Source of the DNA: an uncultured Bacilli bacterium | Lineage (GTDB): Bacteria > Bacillota_I > Bacilli_A > RF39 > UBA660 | Length of the DNA: 64,000 nucleotides | Assembly: GCA_934122395.1 (NCBI GenBank) | Contig: CAKOWQ010000001.1 | Span: forward strand, 310,001-374,000 | Direction of reading: 5' to 3' | Part shown: piece by piece, positions 34,966 through 43,496 of the stretch | Layout: each line of letters opens with the position of its first letter | How positions within the stretch are numbered: position 1 is the first letter of the stretch | The notes under the pieces: generated by a model | Told to the model about the DNA's origin: nothing | Databases searched by the model: none | Seen by the model: the letters and a program-made list of their open reading frames with translations, nothing else | Program-made: the position numbers and the translations under genes

Positions 34966-35603
34966 TACTCATCGCCTCCCTTATCAAAATAAACAACGTC
35001 AGCTATATAAGATAATGAGATGCTTACCATAATAATTAAACCTATTATCATTATAAATGGTCCTACTACAAGAATACCGTGCGACAAAACAGCAAACATC
35101 ATTCCAAGTGCGCAAAATAAGAATAAATCAGATAACATCAATGGTATTAGGCTTATACCAATTATAACTTGGAATATGCTTTGAATGGCTGTATATAAGT
35201 TTTTCCCAACTTGTTTAGACTCTTTAATTTCAAACTGATATTCTTTATCCTTTGCCATTCTATATATTACCTTAAATAATATAATTAAACAAATTATTCC
35301 ATAGGCATAATCTATTGTAGATATCCACATGGCAGATAATATTAATTTAAATGCAGAACCAAATACTAAGATTATTGCTTCACCAATTTTCCCTATTATG
35401 AAGAATGGAATCTTTAAAATCCATAGCATAATTAAGCAACTAATTATTCTAATAATTGCTTTTGCTATAGGTTTTTGTGTTTTATTTGATAAAAACCCAC
35501 TTACTTTTTTAATTGCTGTTATGAAAGTAGATGTTAAAATATCTAGTAAACTATTAAATGAATACTTATTTTCTTTTTTTACTTCTTTCTTTTCTTTTTT
35601 CAA
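34965..35603 (-). CDS. Unknown polytopic membrane protein
   Basis: About 212 residues with four to five hydrophobic segments (AIIRIISCLIMLWILKIPFF, AIILVFGSAFKLILSAM, YGIICLIILFKVIYRM, then two C-terminal helices) and a basic Lys-rich N-terminus. Not recognised. The likely start is TTG at 35603, nine bases after AGGAG; the TTG at 35612 would abut that site. Translationally coupled to the downstream one-helix protein. Confidence 0.65.
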   Translation of the reverse strand: MKKEKKEVKKENKYSFNSLLDILTSTFITAIKKVSGFLSNKTQKPIAKAIIRIISCLIMLWILKIPFFIIGKIGEAIILVFGSAFKLILSAMWISTIDYAYGIICLIILFKVIYRMAKDKEYQFEIKESKQVGKNLYTAIQSIFQVIIGISLIPLMLSDLFLFCALGMMFAVLSHGILVVGPFIMIIGLIIMVSISLSYIADVVYFDKGGDE

Positions 35604-35675
35604 ATTAACCAACTCCTATTATATTAAAATTATATCAGAAGAATTATTCCATATCAAGAATAATCCTTTGACATT

Positions 35676-36740
35676 TTATGCTTTACTTTTATCTTTCATG
35701 TCATCTAATTTTTCGTCTATATCTTTTTTATAGTATTTCCATGTAGCTATTACTATGATTGCTACTGGTAAGGAGATAACTATTCCTAATATGCCAAATA
35801 ATGCCCCTCCTGCAAATACTGAGAATATAACTACTAATGGATGAATTTCATTAGTTTTTCCATATACAAACGGATTAATTACATATCCATCTAAAGTCGA
35901 TAAAATAAAGAAACATATAATTGTTCTTATAAATAATCCAGGACTTATTACAAATGCTGTTATTGCTGCTATTATGTTAGTTATAATTCCCCCAAAGTAT
36001 GGAATCAAAGTAGCAAGTGCTGCTAAAAATCCTAAAAGTAATGCATTAGGGTGCCCTATTATTAGGAAAGCTAAAGTATATTCTACTAAAGTAATACCAA
36101 TAATTTTTACAAAGCCACTTAAATAATTACGCATTTCTATATCAATAGTTTTTACATAATCAAATGTTTTTTTACTTCTTCTTTTTAAAAATAATTTAAC
36201 TTCATTTCTAATAGTTCCCATATCTATCAATAAATATATTGCTGACGCAAAAGCTATTACTGCTATTGATAAAACTCCAAGCGAACTATTAATAGCGCTT
36301 ACTGCTCCATCAGATACATATTTACTTAAATTAGAAATTATGTCATTGAAACTACTAGTTAGAGTTTCTTGAAGTGGTCCTAAATTCAAATCATAACCAG
36401 TAGTAAGCTCTTTAACGAAAGCTAATATTCCATTAAATAGACTTGATAATTGACTAAATAATAACGGAAAGATTAAAGCTATTAATAATGCTACTATTCC
36501 TAATATAATAGCAACTATTATAAATACCGCTAATCCTTTTGGGATCTTTTTATTAGTCATAAATTGTAAGAATGGATAAAAAGCATAAGCTAATATAAAC
36601 GCTAATAAGAATGGAAATATTATTGACCATACTTTAGTTACTATTCCTATCCATAAAGGTCCTGTTTCATATAATATTAAAATCATTATAGATAATAAGA
36701 CTAAGTTTACTAATTTGTAGTTTATTTTATCTTTAAACAT
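35676..36740 (-). CDS. AI-2E/UPF0118 family permease (second copy)
   Basis: 354 residues. Same family as 1590-2741: paired N-terminal helices, a long periplasmic-side loop, then LATLIPYFGGIITNIIAAIT and FAGGALFGILGIVISLPVAI at the C-terminus. Sequence divergence between the two copies is large, so they probably have different substrates. Start ATG follows AGGTGAAAAT. It is downstream of the 3' end of the T-box-controlled glyQS gene but has its own space and no visible strong promoter. Confidence 0.88.
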   Translation of the reverse strand: MFKDKINYKLVNLVLLSIMILILYETGPLWIGIVTKVWSIIFPFLLAFILAYAFYPFLQFMTNKKIPKGLAVFIIVAIILGIVALLIALIFPLLFSQLSSLFNGILAFVKELTTGYDLNLGPLQETLTSSFNDIISNLSKYVSDGAVSAINSSLGVLSIAVIAFASAIYLLIDMGTIRNEVKLFLKRRSKKTFDYVKTIDIEMRNYLSGFVKIIGITLVEYTLAFLIIGHPNALLLGFLAALATLIPYFGGIITNIIAAITAFVISPGLFIRTIICFFILSTLDGYVINPFVYGKTNEIHPLVVIFSVFAGGALFGILGIVISLPVAIIVIATWKYYKKDIDEKLDDMKDKSKA

Positions 36741-36778
36741 ATTTTCACCTACTATTCTTTATTAAGATAATTATATCA

Positions 36779-36806
36779 CAAAAAAAAGAATGAATACTCA
36801 TTCTTT
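36779..36806 (-). terminator. Intrinsic terminator of glyQS
   Basis: AAGAATGAGTATTCATTCTT hairpin followed by a U run on the minus strand, just after the glyQS stop. Confidence 0.88.
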
Positions 36807-38178
36807 AAAAATTAATTTTATTATTAATATATTCTTCTATTTCATCTACTTTAATAGTTACTTGCTTCATAGTATCTCTATCTCTTATAGTAACAGTATT
36901 ATTATTTATTGTTTCATCATCTATAGTAATTGCAAAAGGTGTACCAATAACATCACTTCTTCTATAACGTTTACCTATATTACCTGATTCATCATAAGTA
37001 ACCATGAATTTCTTAGATAATTCTTTATATATTTCCATTGCTTTTTCACTATGGAATTTCTTTACTAGAGGTAAGATAGTAGCCTTATAAGGTGCTAGGT
37101 ATGGATGAAGTTTTAATACTTCTCTTGTTGTACCATCTTCTAATGTTTCTTCATTATAAGCATCACTTAATACTGTTAATACTAATCTTTCTACTCCTAA
37201 TGATGGTTCTACTACATATGGAATATATTTTTCATTAGTTTCAGGATCTAAGTATTCCATTGATTTACCAGAGAATTTTTGATGTTGAGTTAAGTCGTAA
37301 TTAGTACGGCTTGCAATTCCCCATAACTCTCCCCAACCGAATGGAAATTTGTATTCTATATCAGTAGTAGCATTACTATAAAAACATAATTCTTCTTGTG
37401 AATGGTCTCTTAGTCTTAAGTTTTCTTCTTTAATACCAAGAGATAATAAGAAGTTCTTACAATATTCTTTATAATGTTTGAACCATTCAAGTTCCGTTCC
37501 TGGTTTACAGAAGAATTCTAACTCCATTTGTTCAAATTCTCTTACTCTAAAGATAAAGTTTCCTGGAGTTATTTCATTTCTAAAACTCTTACCTACTTGA
37601 CCAATACCAAATGGTAGTTTTAATCTCAAACTTCTTTGAACATTTAAGAAGTTGGTAAAAATTCCTTGTGCTGTTTCTGGTCTTAAATATATTGTACTTT
37701 TAGAGTCTTCAGTAACTCCTTGGAAAGTTTTAAACATTAAGTTAAATTGTCTTATATCAGTAAAATCGCTCTTACCACATTTAGGGCATTTAATATTATG
37801 TTCTTTTATATAACTAACTAATTCTTCGCTAGTCATACCACCCGCATCTTCTACTCCATCTTCTTCAACTAATTTATCTGCTCTATGTCTTGTTTTACAT
37901 GCTTTGCAATCAATTAATGGGTCAGAAAATGTTGATAAGTGTCCTGATGCTTCCCATACTCTAGGGTTCATTAAAATAGCACTATCTAGTCCTACGTTAT
38001 TAGGATCTTCTTGAATGAACTTCTTAAGCCAAGCTTTTTTTACATTGCTTTTTAATTCAGCACCTAAAGGTCCAAAATCCCATGTATTAGCAAGTCCATC
38101 ATATATTTCACTTCCTTGAAATATATATCCATATTGTTTACATACGTTAACTAATTTATCCATTGTTAAGTTTTCCAT
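36805..38178 (-). CDS. glyQS: Glycyl-tRNA synthetase (single-chain type)
   Basis: 457 residues, alpha-2 class II enzyme. It begins TMDKLVNVCKQYGYIFQGSE; FRNEITPGNFIFRVREFEQM is motif 2, GVERLVLTVLSDAY motif 3, and IGKRYRRSDVIGTPFAITID the anticodon-binding domain. Two CxxC pairs (CKAC, CPKC) suggest a zinc site in the insertion domain. It is the second cistron after a 255-residue unknown gene behind a glycine T-box (38966-39085), five bases apart. A two-subunit glyQ/glyS is not seen. Confidence 0.95.
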   Translation of the reverse strand: MENLTMDKLVNVCKQYGYIFQGSEIYDGLANTWDFGPLGAELKSNVKKAWLKKFIQEDPNNVGLDSAILMNPRVWEASGHLSTFSDPLIDCKACKTRHRADKLVEEDGVEDAGGMTSEELVSYIKEHNIKCPKCGKSDFTDIRQFNLMFKTFQGVTEDSKSTIYLRPETAQGIFTNFLNVQRSLRLKLPFGIGQVGKSFRNEITPGNFIFRVREFEQMELEFFCKPGTELEWFKHYKEYCKNFLLSLGIKEENLRLRDHSQEELCFYSNATTDIEYKFPFGWGELWGIASRTNYDLTQHQKFSGKSMEYLDPETNEKYIPYVVEPSLGVERLVLTVLSDAYNEETLEDGTTREVLKLHPYLAPYKATILPLVKKFHSEKAMEIYKELSKKFMVTYDESGNIGKRYRRSDVIGTPFAITIDDETINNNTVTIRDRDTMKQVTIKVDEIEEYINNKINF

Positions 38179-38183
38179 ATTAA

Positions 38184-38951
38184 TTATTCTCCTTCTTTTT
38201 TTATTTTATGTTTTGGAATTTCTCTTTGTCTTTCATACATAACTATAGCTTTTGTAGCTGCTGGTAATAAATTTTCACTCTCTATAGATATATATACATC
38301 ACCACATGTAAGATAGTATCCTAAATTAATGTAGTCTAATTCATCTTCATCACTGGTAAAATTCTGATTTTCTAATATTGCTTTATGTGATGCCCTTTTT
38401 AATTTATTAAAAATAAATCTTGTTAAAAACAGTTCGTCTTCTGGTGTTAGATTACCATCTTTACCAAACATATTTAATTCAAGATATTCTCCATAACAAT
38501 CACTTCTTTTTTGATATGTAGAATATTCTTTCATATTAATTTCTATTCTATCAATATTCTTATTCTGCTCTAAAAATTCATCTCTATCACAATAAAATTT
38601 ATTAAGAACTGTATCAAGTATTGCACTACGTTTAGCTTCTTTTGTTATGATACTTAAGTATCTAGAGCCATCGCCACATAGTAAGTAATCACCATTAGAA
38701 CATCTAGCACTTCTATTATCATTTAATTCTGTTATTTTATTTTGTTCTAAATATAATCTAACTATTTCAACTACCTTTTGTACATCGCTTTTACCATCTG
38801 ATATATCAAGTGAACTTTCAGGACTAAAATATGTTTTATCATTAGATGCACCACTTACTATTACTTGATATCCCTCATCTGTTTCTGTTATTATTATTCC
38901 TTCATAACTGTTATCATCTAAGTGTTCTTTTCCTGTAATACTTATTGCCAT
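38184..38951 (-). CDS. Unknown protein, first cistron of the glyQS T-box operon
   Basis: 255 residues, not recognised. Acidic and soluble, no membrane helix. Starts MAISITGKEHLDDNSYEGII; a stretch NGDYLLCGDGSRYLSIITK and another YINLGYYLTCGDVYISIE look like two copies of one beta unit, suggesting an internal duplication. Translated from an ATG preceded by GGAGGGTTT. It sits between the T-box and glyQS and must therefore respond to glycyl-tRNA charging. Function unknown. Confidence 0.7.
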   Translation of the reverse strand: MAISITGKEHLDDNSYEGIIITETDEGYQVIVSGASNDKTYFSPESSLDISDGKSDVQKVVEIVRLYLEQNKITELNDNRSARCSNGDYLLCGDGSRYLSIITKEAKRSAILDTVLNKFYCDRDEFLEQNKNIDRIEINMKEYSTYQKRSDCYGEYLELNMFGKDGNLTPEDELFLTRFIFNKLKRASHKAILENQNFTSDEDELDYINLGYYLTCGDVYISIESENLLPAATKAIVMYERQREIPKHKIKKEGE

Positions 38952-38965
38952 AAACCCTCCTAAAT

Positions 38966-39085
38966 AAAAACTTCTAGAATATGTAAGGACGACTTTACTC
39001 GCGGTTCCACCTTACTTATTCTAGAAGAATCTCTCTTTTTTATTGCTGAATAGGTTTCCAAGCCCGTCATCGCATCAATAAATAT
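38966..39085 (-). promoter_or_regulatory. Glycine T-box riboswitch with a very short Stem I
   Basis: The promoter at 39092-39119 gives a leader of about 130 bases. On the minus strand, TTTATTG (39076-39082) pairs with CAATAAA (39039-39045), making a stem of only about 44 bases that contains GGC at 39062-39064 (candidate Gly specifier). T-box UGGAACC lies at 39003-39010; UGGA fits U73 of tRNA-Gly. The terminator (38971-39027) is followed by UUUUU. Stem II is absent, as in other glyQS T-boxes, but Stem I is much shorter than usual. Confidence 0.85.
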
Positions 39086-39091
39086 AGTTGT

Positions 39092-39119
39092 ATTATAACA
39101 CAAAGATTTATTTTGTAAA
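39092..39119 (-). promoter_or_regulatory. Promoter of the glyQS T-box operon
   Basis: TTTACA (39114-39119), 16-base spacer, TATAAT (39092-39097) on the minus strand; fixes the leader start near 39085. Confidence 0.8.
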
Positions 39120-39359
39120 CTAAATTTCTAAATCTTCACGATGTTTTTTTGAAAATTCAGCTAAAACATTATCAAGTTCCTCTTTACTATCTAATCCAGT
39201 TAAAACTTCTTTTCCATTTTCTTTTTCAATTTTTCTTATAAAGAAGTCCTCTACATTATCAGGATTAGCTAAATGAAGGTATTTAGTTCCGCTAATTTCT
39301 AATTCAGCTATGATAGCATAAGTTTTTCCATCTAATTTAATTGCATCCAATTCCTTCAT
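39120..39359 (-). CDS. DUF1292-like small protein
   Basis: 79 residues, acidic. LDGKTYAIIAELEISGTKYL and LANPDNVEDFFIRKIEKENG follow the DUF1292/YrzB strand pattern, related to the 10255-10563 protein. Function unknown. Eight bases downstream of the 202-residue gene, so co-transcribed. Confidence 0.7.
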   Translation of the reverse strand: MKELDAIKLDGKTYAIIAELEISGTKYLHLANPDNVEDFFIRKIEKENGKEVLTGLDSKEELDNVLAEFSKKHREDLEI

Positions 39360-39367
39360 AAGTCCTC

Positions 39368-39976
39368 CTATTTACTAACTCCATTATTTTGTTCTACTTC
39401 ATTAACTGTTTTTTCCGCTAAAACACGTTCAGTCATTATTTTTTCGTACTTATCAGTATCAGGCTTTCCATCTTTATCAACAAATCCTTTTTTAGTTAAA
39501 TAATCTTGAAAACTTTCATACCCTATACTTCCATCTTGGCCAAGATGAACTCTACTTGTAACTTCGTTCATATTCCAAATTGTCGTATCCCAATCTGTCC
39601 TTTGTCTTACGGCTTTATATATACTAAATAATGCTAAATCCGGATTTTCACTTCTACTTACCCATCCTGCTAAACTATCTTGATTATATCCATATTTATG
39701 TCCACTGTCATCAATACTATCCCATATGGTATCTTGAATTGCTGCATAATATCCACTATCTTTATAAAAATCGTTTACACCTCTTTGATCTCGTATATAT
39801 TCTACACGATTATATACACCTACAGTTCCTACAATAAGGGCTGCAGCTGCTACAATCGTTATTGCTGGTTTTAAATTTATCTTTCTCCTAGGTGGTACTG
39901 CAACTGGTTTTACTCCCTCACTTTTTAAACTATTTTGATATATACTATCATATAATTCACTTGGCTTTTTACCCAT
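39368..39976 (-). CDS. Unknown protein with one membrane helix
   Basis: 202 residues, not recognised. Residues 1-32 are basic and cytoplasmic, 34-54 (NLKPAITIVAAAALIVGTVG) form one helix, and the remainder is an outward-facing hydrophilic domain rich in Trp, Tyr and Asp (YAAIQDTIWDSIDDSGHKYG, RQRTDWDTTIWNMNEV) with no cysteine. Start ATG is preceded by GGAGAGATCTATT. Confidence 0.65.
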   Translation of the reverse strand: MGKKPSELYDSIYQNSLKSEGVKPVAVPPRRKINLKPAITIVAAAALIVGTVGVYNRVEYIRDQRGVNDFYKDSGYYAAIQDTIWDSIDDSGHKYGYNQDSLAGWVSRSENPDLALFSIYKAVRQRTDWDTTIWNMNEVTSRVHLGQDGSIGYESFQDYLTKKGFVDKDGKPDTDKYEKIMTERVLAEKTVNEVEQNNGVSK

Positions 39977-40106
39977 AATAGATCTCTCCTATCCTATTAA
40001 TTATAATATACTATAAATAAATACTAGTGTCAATTTTATCTAATTACTTTACACTAATATTTAATAAATAATACAAAGTGTGTATAATAAATAATAGAGG
40101 TGAATT

Positions 40107-41015
40107 ATGAAAAATAAAGTTGTAATTATTGGATGTGGTAATGTAGGTATGAGTTATGCATATGCATTATTAAATCAAAGAACATATGTAAATGAATTAG
40201 TATTGTTAGATTTGAATTATGAGAAAACAGTTGGTGAAGCAATGGACTTAAATCATGGACTTGCTTTTGCTCCTTCTAATGTAGTTACTAGAGCTGGTAC
40301 TTATGAAGATTGTAGCGATGCTAAAATAGTAGTTATTGCAGCAGGAGCTAACCAAGAAGTTGGAGAAACTAGAATGGATTTAATCCATAAAAATGACAAG
40401 ATATTTAAATCTATTGTTAGTGAGGTAAATAAAAGTGGATTTAATGGTATTTATATAATAGCAACTAATCCAGTTGATGTAATGACTTATATAACTTGGA
40501 AACATTCAGGTTTTGATACAAGTAAAGTAATTGGTAGTGGTACTACTCTAGATACTGCAAGACTTAGATATGAAGTTGCTAAAAGGATTAATATTCATCC
40601 TAAAAATGTTCATGCATACGTTATTGGAGAACATGGTGACAGCGAATTTGTGCCTTGGAGTAATGCTAATGTTGGAATTCAAAATATTAGAGATTTCTTA
40701 AAGGATGATGAACTAGATGAAATTTGTAACAATGTACGTGGGGCTGCTTATGAAATAATTAATAGAAAAGGAAATACTAGTTATGGAATAGGAATGAGTT
40801 TAGTTAGAATTACTAATGCTATTTTGGGTGATGAAAACTTAATATTAACGGTATCTTCTTATGATAAAAATAATGATGTATTTGTTGGTGGACCTACAGT
40901 TATAAATAGAGATGGTGCTAGTAAAAGGATTTATGTAAAATTGACTAGTGACGAAGAAGAAAAATTACAAAATTCTATTGATGTATTAAAAGAAGCAATT
41001 GCAAAAATTGATTAG
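40107..41015 (+). CDS. ldh: L-lactate dehydrogenase
   Basis: Reduces pyruvate to L-lactate with NADH in fermentation. 302 residues. VVIIGCGNVGMSYAYALLN is the NAD-binding Rossmann start, NPVDVMTYITWKHSG and GSGTTLDTARLRYEVAKRI follow, and VIGEHGDSEFVPWSNANVG contains the catalytic His with the conserved EHGDSE. Ends in TAG; the frame continues for 52 codons with one further TAG (see the next feature). AGAGGTG ribosome-binding site and an extended -10 (TGTGTATAAT) precede it. Confidence 0.95.
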   Translation: MKNKVVIIGCGNVGMSYAYALLNQRTYVNELVLLDLNYEKTVGEAMDLNHGLAFAPSNVVTRAGTYEDCSDAKIVVIAAGANQEVGETRMDLIHKNDKIFKSIVSEVNKSGFNGIYIIATNPVDVMTYITWKHSGFDTSKVIGSGTTLDTARLRYEVAKRINIHPKNVHAYVIGEHGDSEFVPWSNANVGIQNIRDFLKDDELDEICNNVRGAAYEIINRKGNTSYGIGMSLVRITNAILGDENLILTVSSYDKNNDVFVGGPTVINRDGASKRIYVKLTSDEEEKLQNSIDVLKEAIAKID

Positions 41016-41174
41016 GAGTATATAATTGAACTAGATGATGATACTAGTTCTTATGATGCTGATGTTGCTCATTTCAGAGTTGATCCAGCTTAGGTTATTG
41101 GATACTTTGATTTAGAAAGTCAAGATTTTATTATCAATCCTAAATCATACTATACAAGTGGTTTTCATATTTAA
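41016..41174 (+). other. In-frame open continuation after the ldh stop
   Basis: Immediately after the TAG of ldh, the same frame reads EYIIELDDDTSSYDADVAHF..., then a second TAG near 41091, then VIGYFDLESQDFIINPKSYY and TAA at 41172-41174. The composition looks coding but nothing starts it well and LDH is complete without it. Best explained as a fragment of a decayed gene; the GGAGTATATAATTG just after the ldh stop would allow a weak start. Confidence 0.35.
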
Positions 41175-41200
41175 AAAGAGACTTTTTTCAAGCCTCTTTT
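41174..41200. terminator. Terminator region between ldh and the ZIP gene
   Basis: AAAAGAGACTT and AAGCCTCTTTT arms with A/T tails, between convergent genes. Confidence 0.7.
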
Positions 41201-41207
41201 CTTATAT

Positions 41208-41942
41208 TTATATAAACATAGTAATAACTATTAAGAATATTCCAAGTAAAATACCTGTTATTGCTATTTTTTTATTTTTCATTTCTAATATTCTTGGAAG
41301 TAACTCAAATATACTAATATATATTAACATACCTAAAGTTATACTTAAAAGTATCCCTAATACTATTTCATGAACTAGTATACCAGAAGCTAGCATCACG
41401 ATTAATCCACCTAGAAATGTTGATAATGACACTAGAAATATTATAAACCATGTTTTATTTTTATTGTTATTAGCTTTATAAAATGTTGAAGTAATAACCA
41501 TTCCTAAAGGAATGTTGTGAAGTCCCACTCCAATACTAATTAATATACCTGCTTTTAGTGAATTATTAACAGTTGTATATACTGCCATTCCTTCAATAAT
41601 ATTATGAAGAATTAAGGCAATAGATGAAATTAATCCAATATGATTCAATTCTTCCTTATTATGTCCATCATGATCAGGAATAAATAAATCAAGTAACTTC
41701 AAAAGCCCTACTCCAAGTAAGATTCCTAATATGCTATATAAGACTCCTTTGAAATTTCCATATTCGTCTATGAATATTTCTTTTACCTCAGGAATTAAAT
41801 CAACAAATATTAACATTATCATTACTGAAAAAGCTAAGCTTATTGAAAAATTAACAAACTTATTATCATTCTTACTAGCAAATGCTATTACTGCACCTAT
41901 TACAATAAATATTCCTAATACTAGTGTAATTAATAGTCCCAT
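41208..41942 (-). CDS. ZIP family metal transporter
   Basis: 244 residues with eight hydrophobic segments. The two metal-binding helices are intact: LHNIIEGMAVYTTV and VGLHNIPLGMVITS, each with HN..(E/P)G typical of ZIP proteins (ZupT-like). The inter-helix loop DHDGHNKEELNH is a short His-rich variable region. Moves zinc or another divalent metal inward. Start ATG follows GGAGTTATT. Confidence 0.88.
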   Translation of the reverse strand: MGLLITLVLGIFIVIGAVIAFASKNDNKFVNFSISLAFSVMIMLIFVDLIPEVKEIFIDEYGNFKGVLYSILGILLGVGLLKLLDLFIPDHDGHNKEELNHIGLISSIALILHNIIEGMAVYTTVNNSLKAGILISIGVGLHNIPLGMVITSTFYKANNNKNKTWFIIFLVSLSTFLGGLIVMLASGILVHEIVLGILLSITLGMLIYISIFELLPRILEMKNKKIAITGILLGIFLIVITMFI

Positions 41943-41955
41943 AATAACTCCTATT

Positions 41956-42756
41956 CTAAATTAAAGTCCAAAGAATTACTAAAATACCTAGAGCTAAGCG
42001 ATACCACATGAATACTTTGAAATCATGTTTTTTCAAATATTTCATTAAGAATCTAATACAGAAGATACCTGTTATAAATGATACTAATATACCTGTTATA
42101 AACATTGGTAAATTAGCTACAATTACACTCATACTATCTTTTAAGCTTAGTATTGTTGCACCAAGTACTACTGGTGCTGATAAATAAAATGAAAACTTAG
42201 CTGCATCTTCTCTTTTTAATTTCAAACATCTTCCAGCAGCAATAGTTGTTCCGCTTCTAGAAAATCCTGGTATTAATGCAAAAACTTGACTACAACCAAT
42301 TAAAAATGCATCCTTTAAAGTTAAATCACTTATACTTTTTTTAGCATCAAAGTATTTATCAACTAAATAAATAATAATACCCATTACGATTAATGCTAAA
42401 GCTATTAAAATAAAGTTAGTTCTAATTGCTTTTTCTATTACATCCTCAAATAAAATTCCTGCAATAGCAGCTGGTATTGTTGCTACTACAATATACCAAA
42501 AAATTTTACCTTCTTTATCTTTTATTCCTTTAGTAAATCCTTTTGCTATCATATTAATAAAGTCTTTAAAGAAATAAATCCCTATTGCTAATAAAGTACC
42601 AAAGTGTAATGCTATATCAAAACTTAAAGCTACATCACTTCCAATATTAGCACCTATACCAAATAAATCTCTAAATATTATTAGATGTGCTGATGATGAT
42701 ATAGGTAAAAATTCCGCTATCCCCTGAATAAATCCTAAAATTATAACTGCCCACAT
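41956..42756 (-). CDS. uppP: Undecaprenyl-diphosphatase UppP/BacA
   Basis: Dephosphorylates the lipid carrier undecaprenyl diphosphate for cell-wall and polymer export. 266 residues, eight membrane segments. GIAEFLPISSSAHLIIFRD contains motif 1 and PGFSRSGTTIAAGRCLKLKR motif 2, both catalytic. Ends 13 bases before the ZIP gene. Start follows GAGGACAATAT. Confidence 0.94.
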   Translation of the reverse strand: MWAVIILGFIQGIAEFLPISSSAHLIIFRDLFGIGANIGSDVALSFDIALHFGTLLAIGIYFFKDFINMIAKGFTKGIKDKEGKIFWYIVVATIPAAIAGILFEDVIEKAIRTNFILIALALIVMGIIIYLVDKYFDAKKSISDLTLKDAFLIGCSQVFALIPGFSRSGTTIAAGRCLKLKREDAAKFSFYLSAPVVLGATILSLKDSMSVIVANLPMFITGILVSFITGIFCIRFLMKYLKKHDFKVFMWYRLALGILVILWTLI

Positions 42757-42830
42757 ATATTGTCCTCCTATTTATACTTATTCAGTATAACATATAAAAT
42801 AACTTATAAAAATCTTTTTTTCAAAATTTA

Positions 42831-43496
42831 TTAACTATTAGGCATAGCTTTGTATTTTACTTTTTGTTTTCTGAAATCTTTTAAATTTCTTAAAGTAATA
42901 TTAGCTGCTCTTTTAAACTCAAAATATTGTTTATGACTATAAAAGTCTTTTCTATCACGATATTTAGCAATAGTTTCTAATTGGTCTAGTGCGCTTCTAT
43001 CAAAAAAGTCAGGGTTTCTTGTTAATAAAACATTGTTAGTTATTAAGAAATTTATATCTTCTTTATATTGATCAAAGGCCGTCTCACTTTCGTATGCTCT
43101 ACTTATTTCTTCAATATCTAATAATCTATGAGCTATAACATAACTATATGGTTCTTGCCAAAAATGACCATATCTAATATTAGCATTATAAGATTCATAA
43201 CTATTTTCTTCACCTTGTTCAGTTACTGACATTCTATTGAATCTGGTTATTTTAAACATTATCTCCATAGCATCGATACAACAACTAGGTTTCTTAATAC
43301 ATGCATTTGCTACTTTACAAAGTTTATCATGACACTCTGGTATTAAAGCCATATAATTAGGATTAGATGAAAGACGTTTAGCAATTGATGTTACTATTAA
43401 TTCTTGTTCATCTTCTTCATATATGCTTCTATTATCATCACAGATTAGCATTTCTCCTTTTAATTCATTACTTATTTCCTTTATATTGGATTTCAT
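42831..43496 (-). CDS. Unknown protein coupled to lon
   Basis: 221 residues, not recognised. Soluble, Cys-rich in the middle (CHDKLCKVANACIKKPSCC), with charged helices at both ends. Its ATG overlaps the lon TGA (ATGA), so it is translated from the lon transcript; a role as adaptor or substrate of Lon is possible but unsupported. No zinc-finger spacing fits a known motif. Confidence 0.65.
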   Translation of the reverse strand: MKSNIKEISNELKGEMLICDDNRSIYEEDEQELIVTSIAKRLSSNPNYMALIPECHDKLCKVANACIKKPSCCIDAMEIMFKITRFNRMSVTEQGEENSYESYNANIRYGHFWQEPYSYVIAHRLLDIEEISRAYESETAFDQYKEDINFLITNNVLLTRNPDFFDRSALDQLETIAKYRDRKDFYSHKQYFEFKRAANITLRNLKDFRKQKVKYKAMPNS

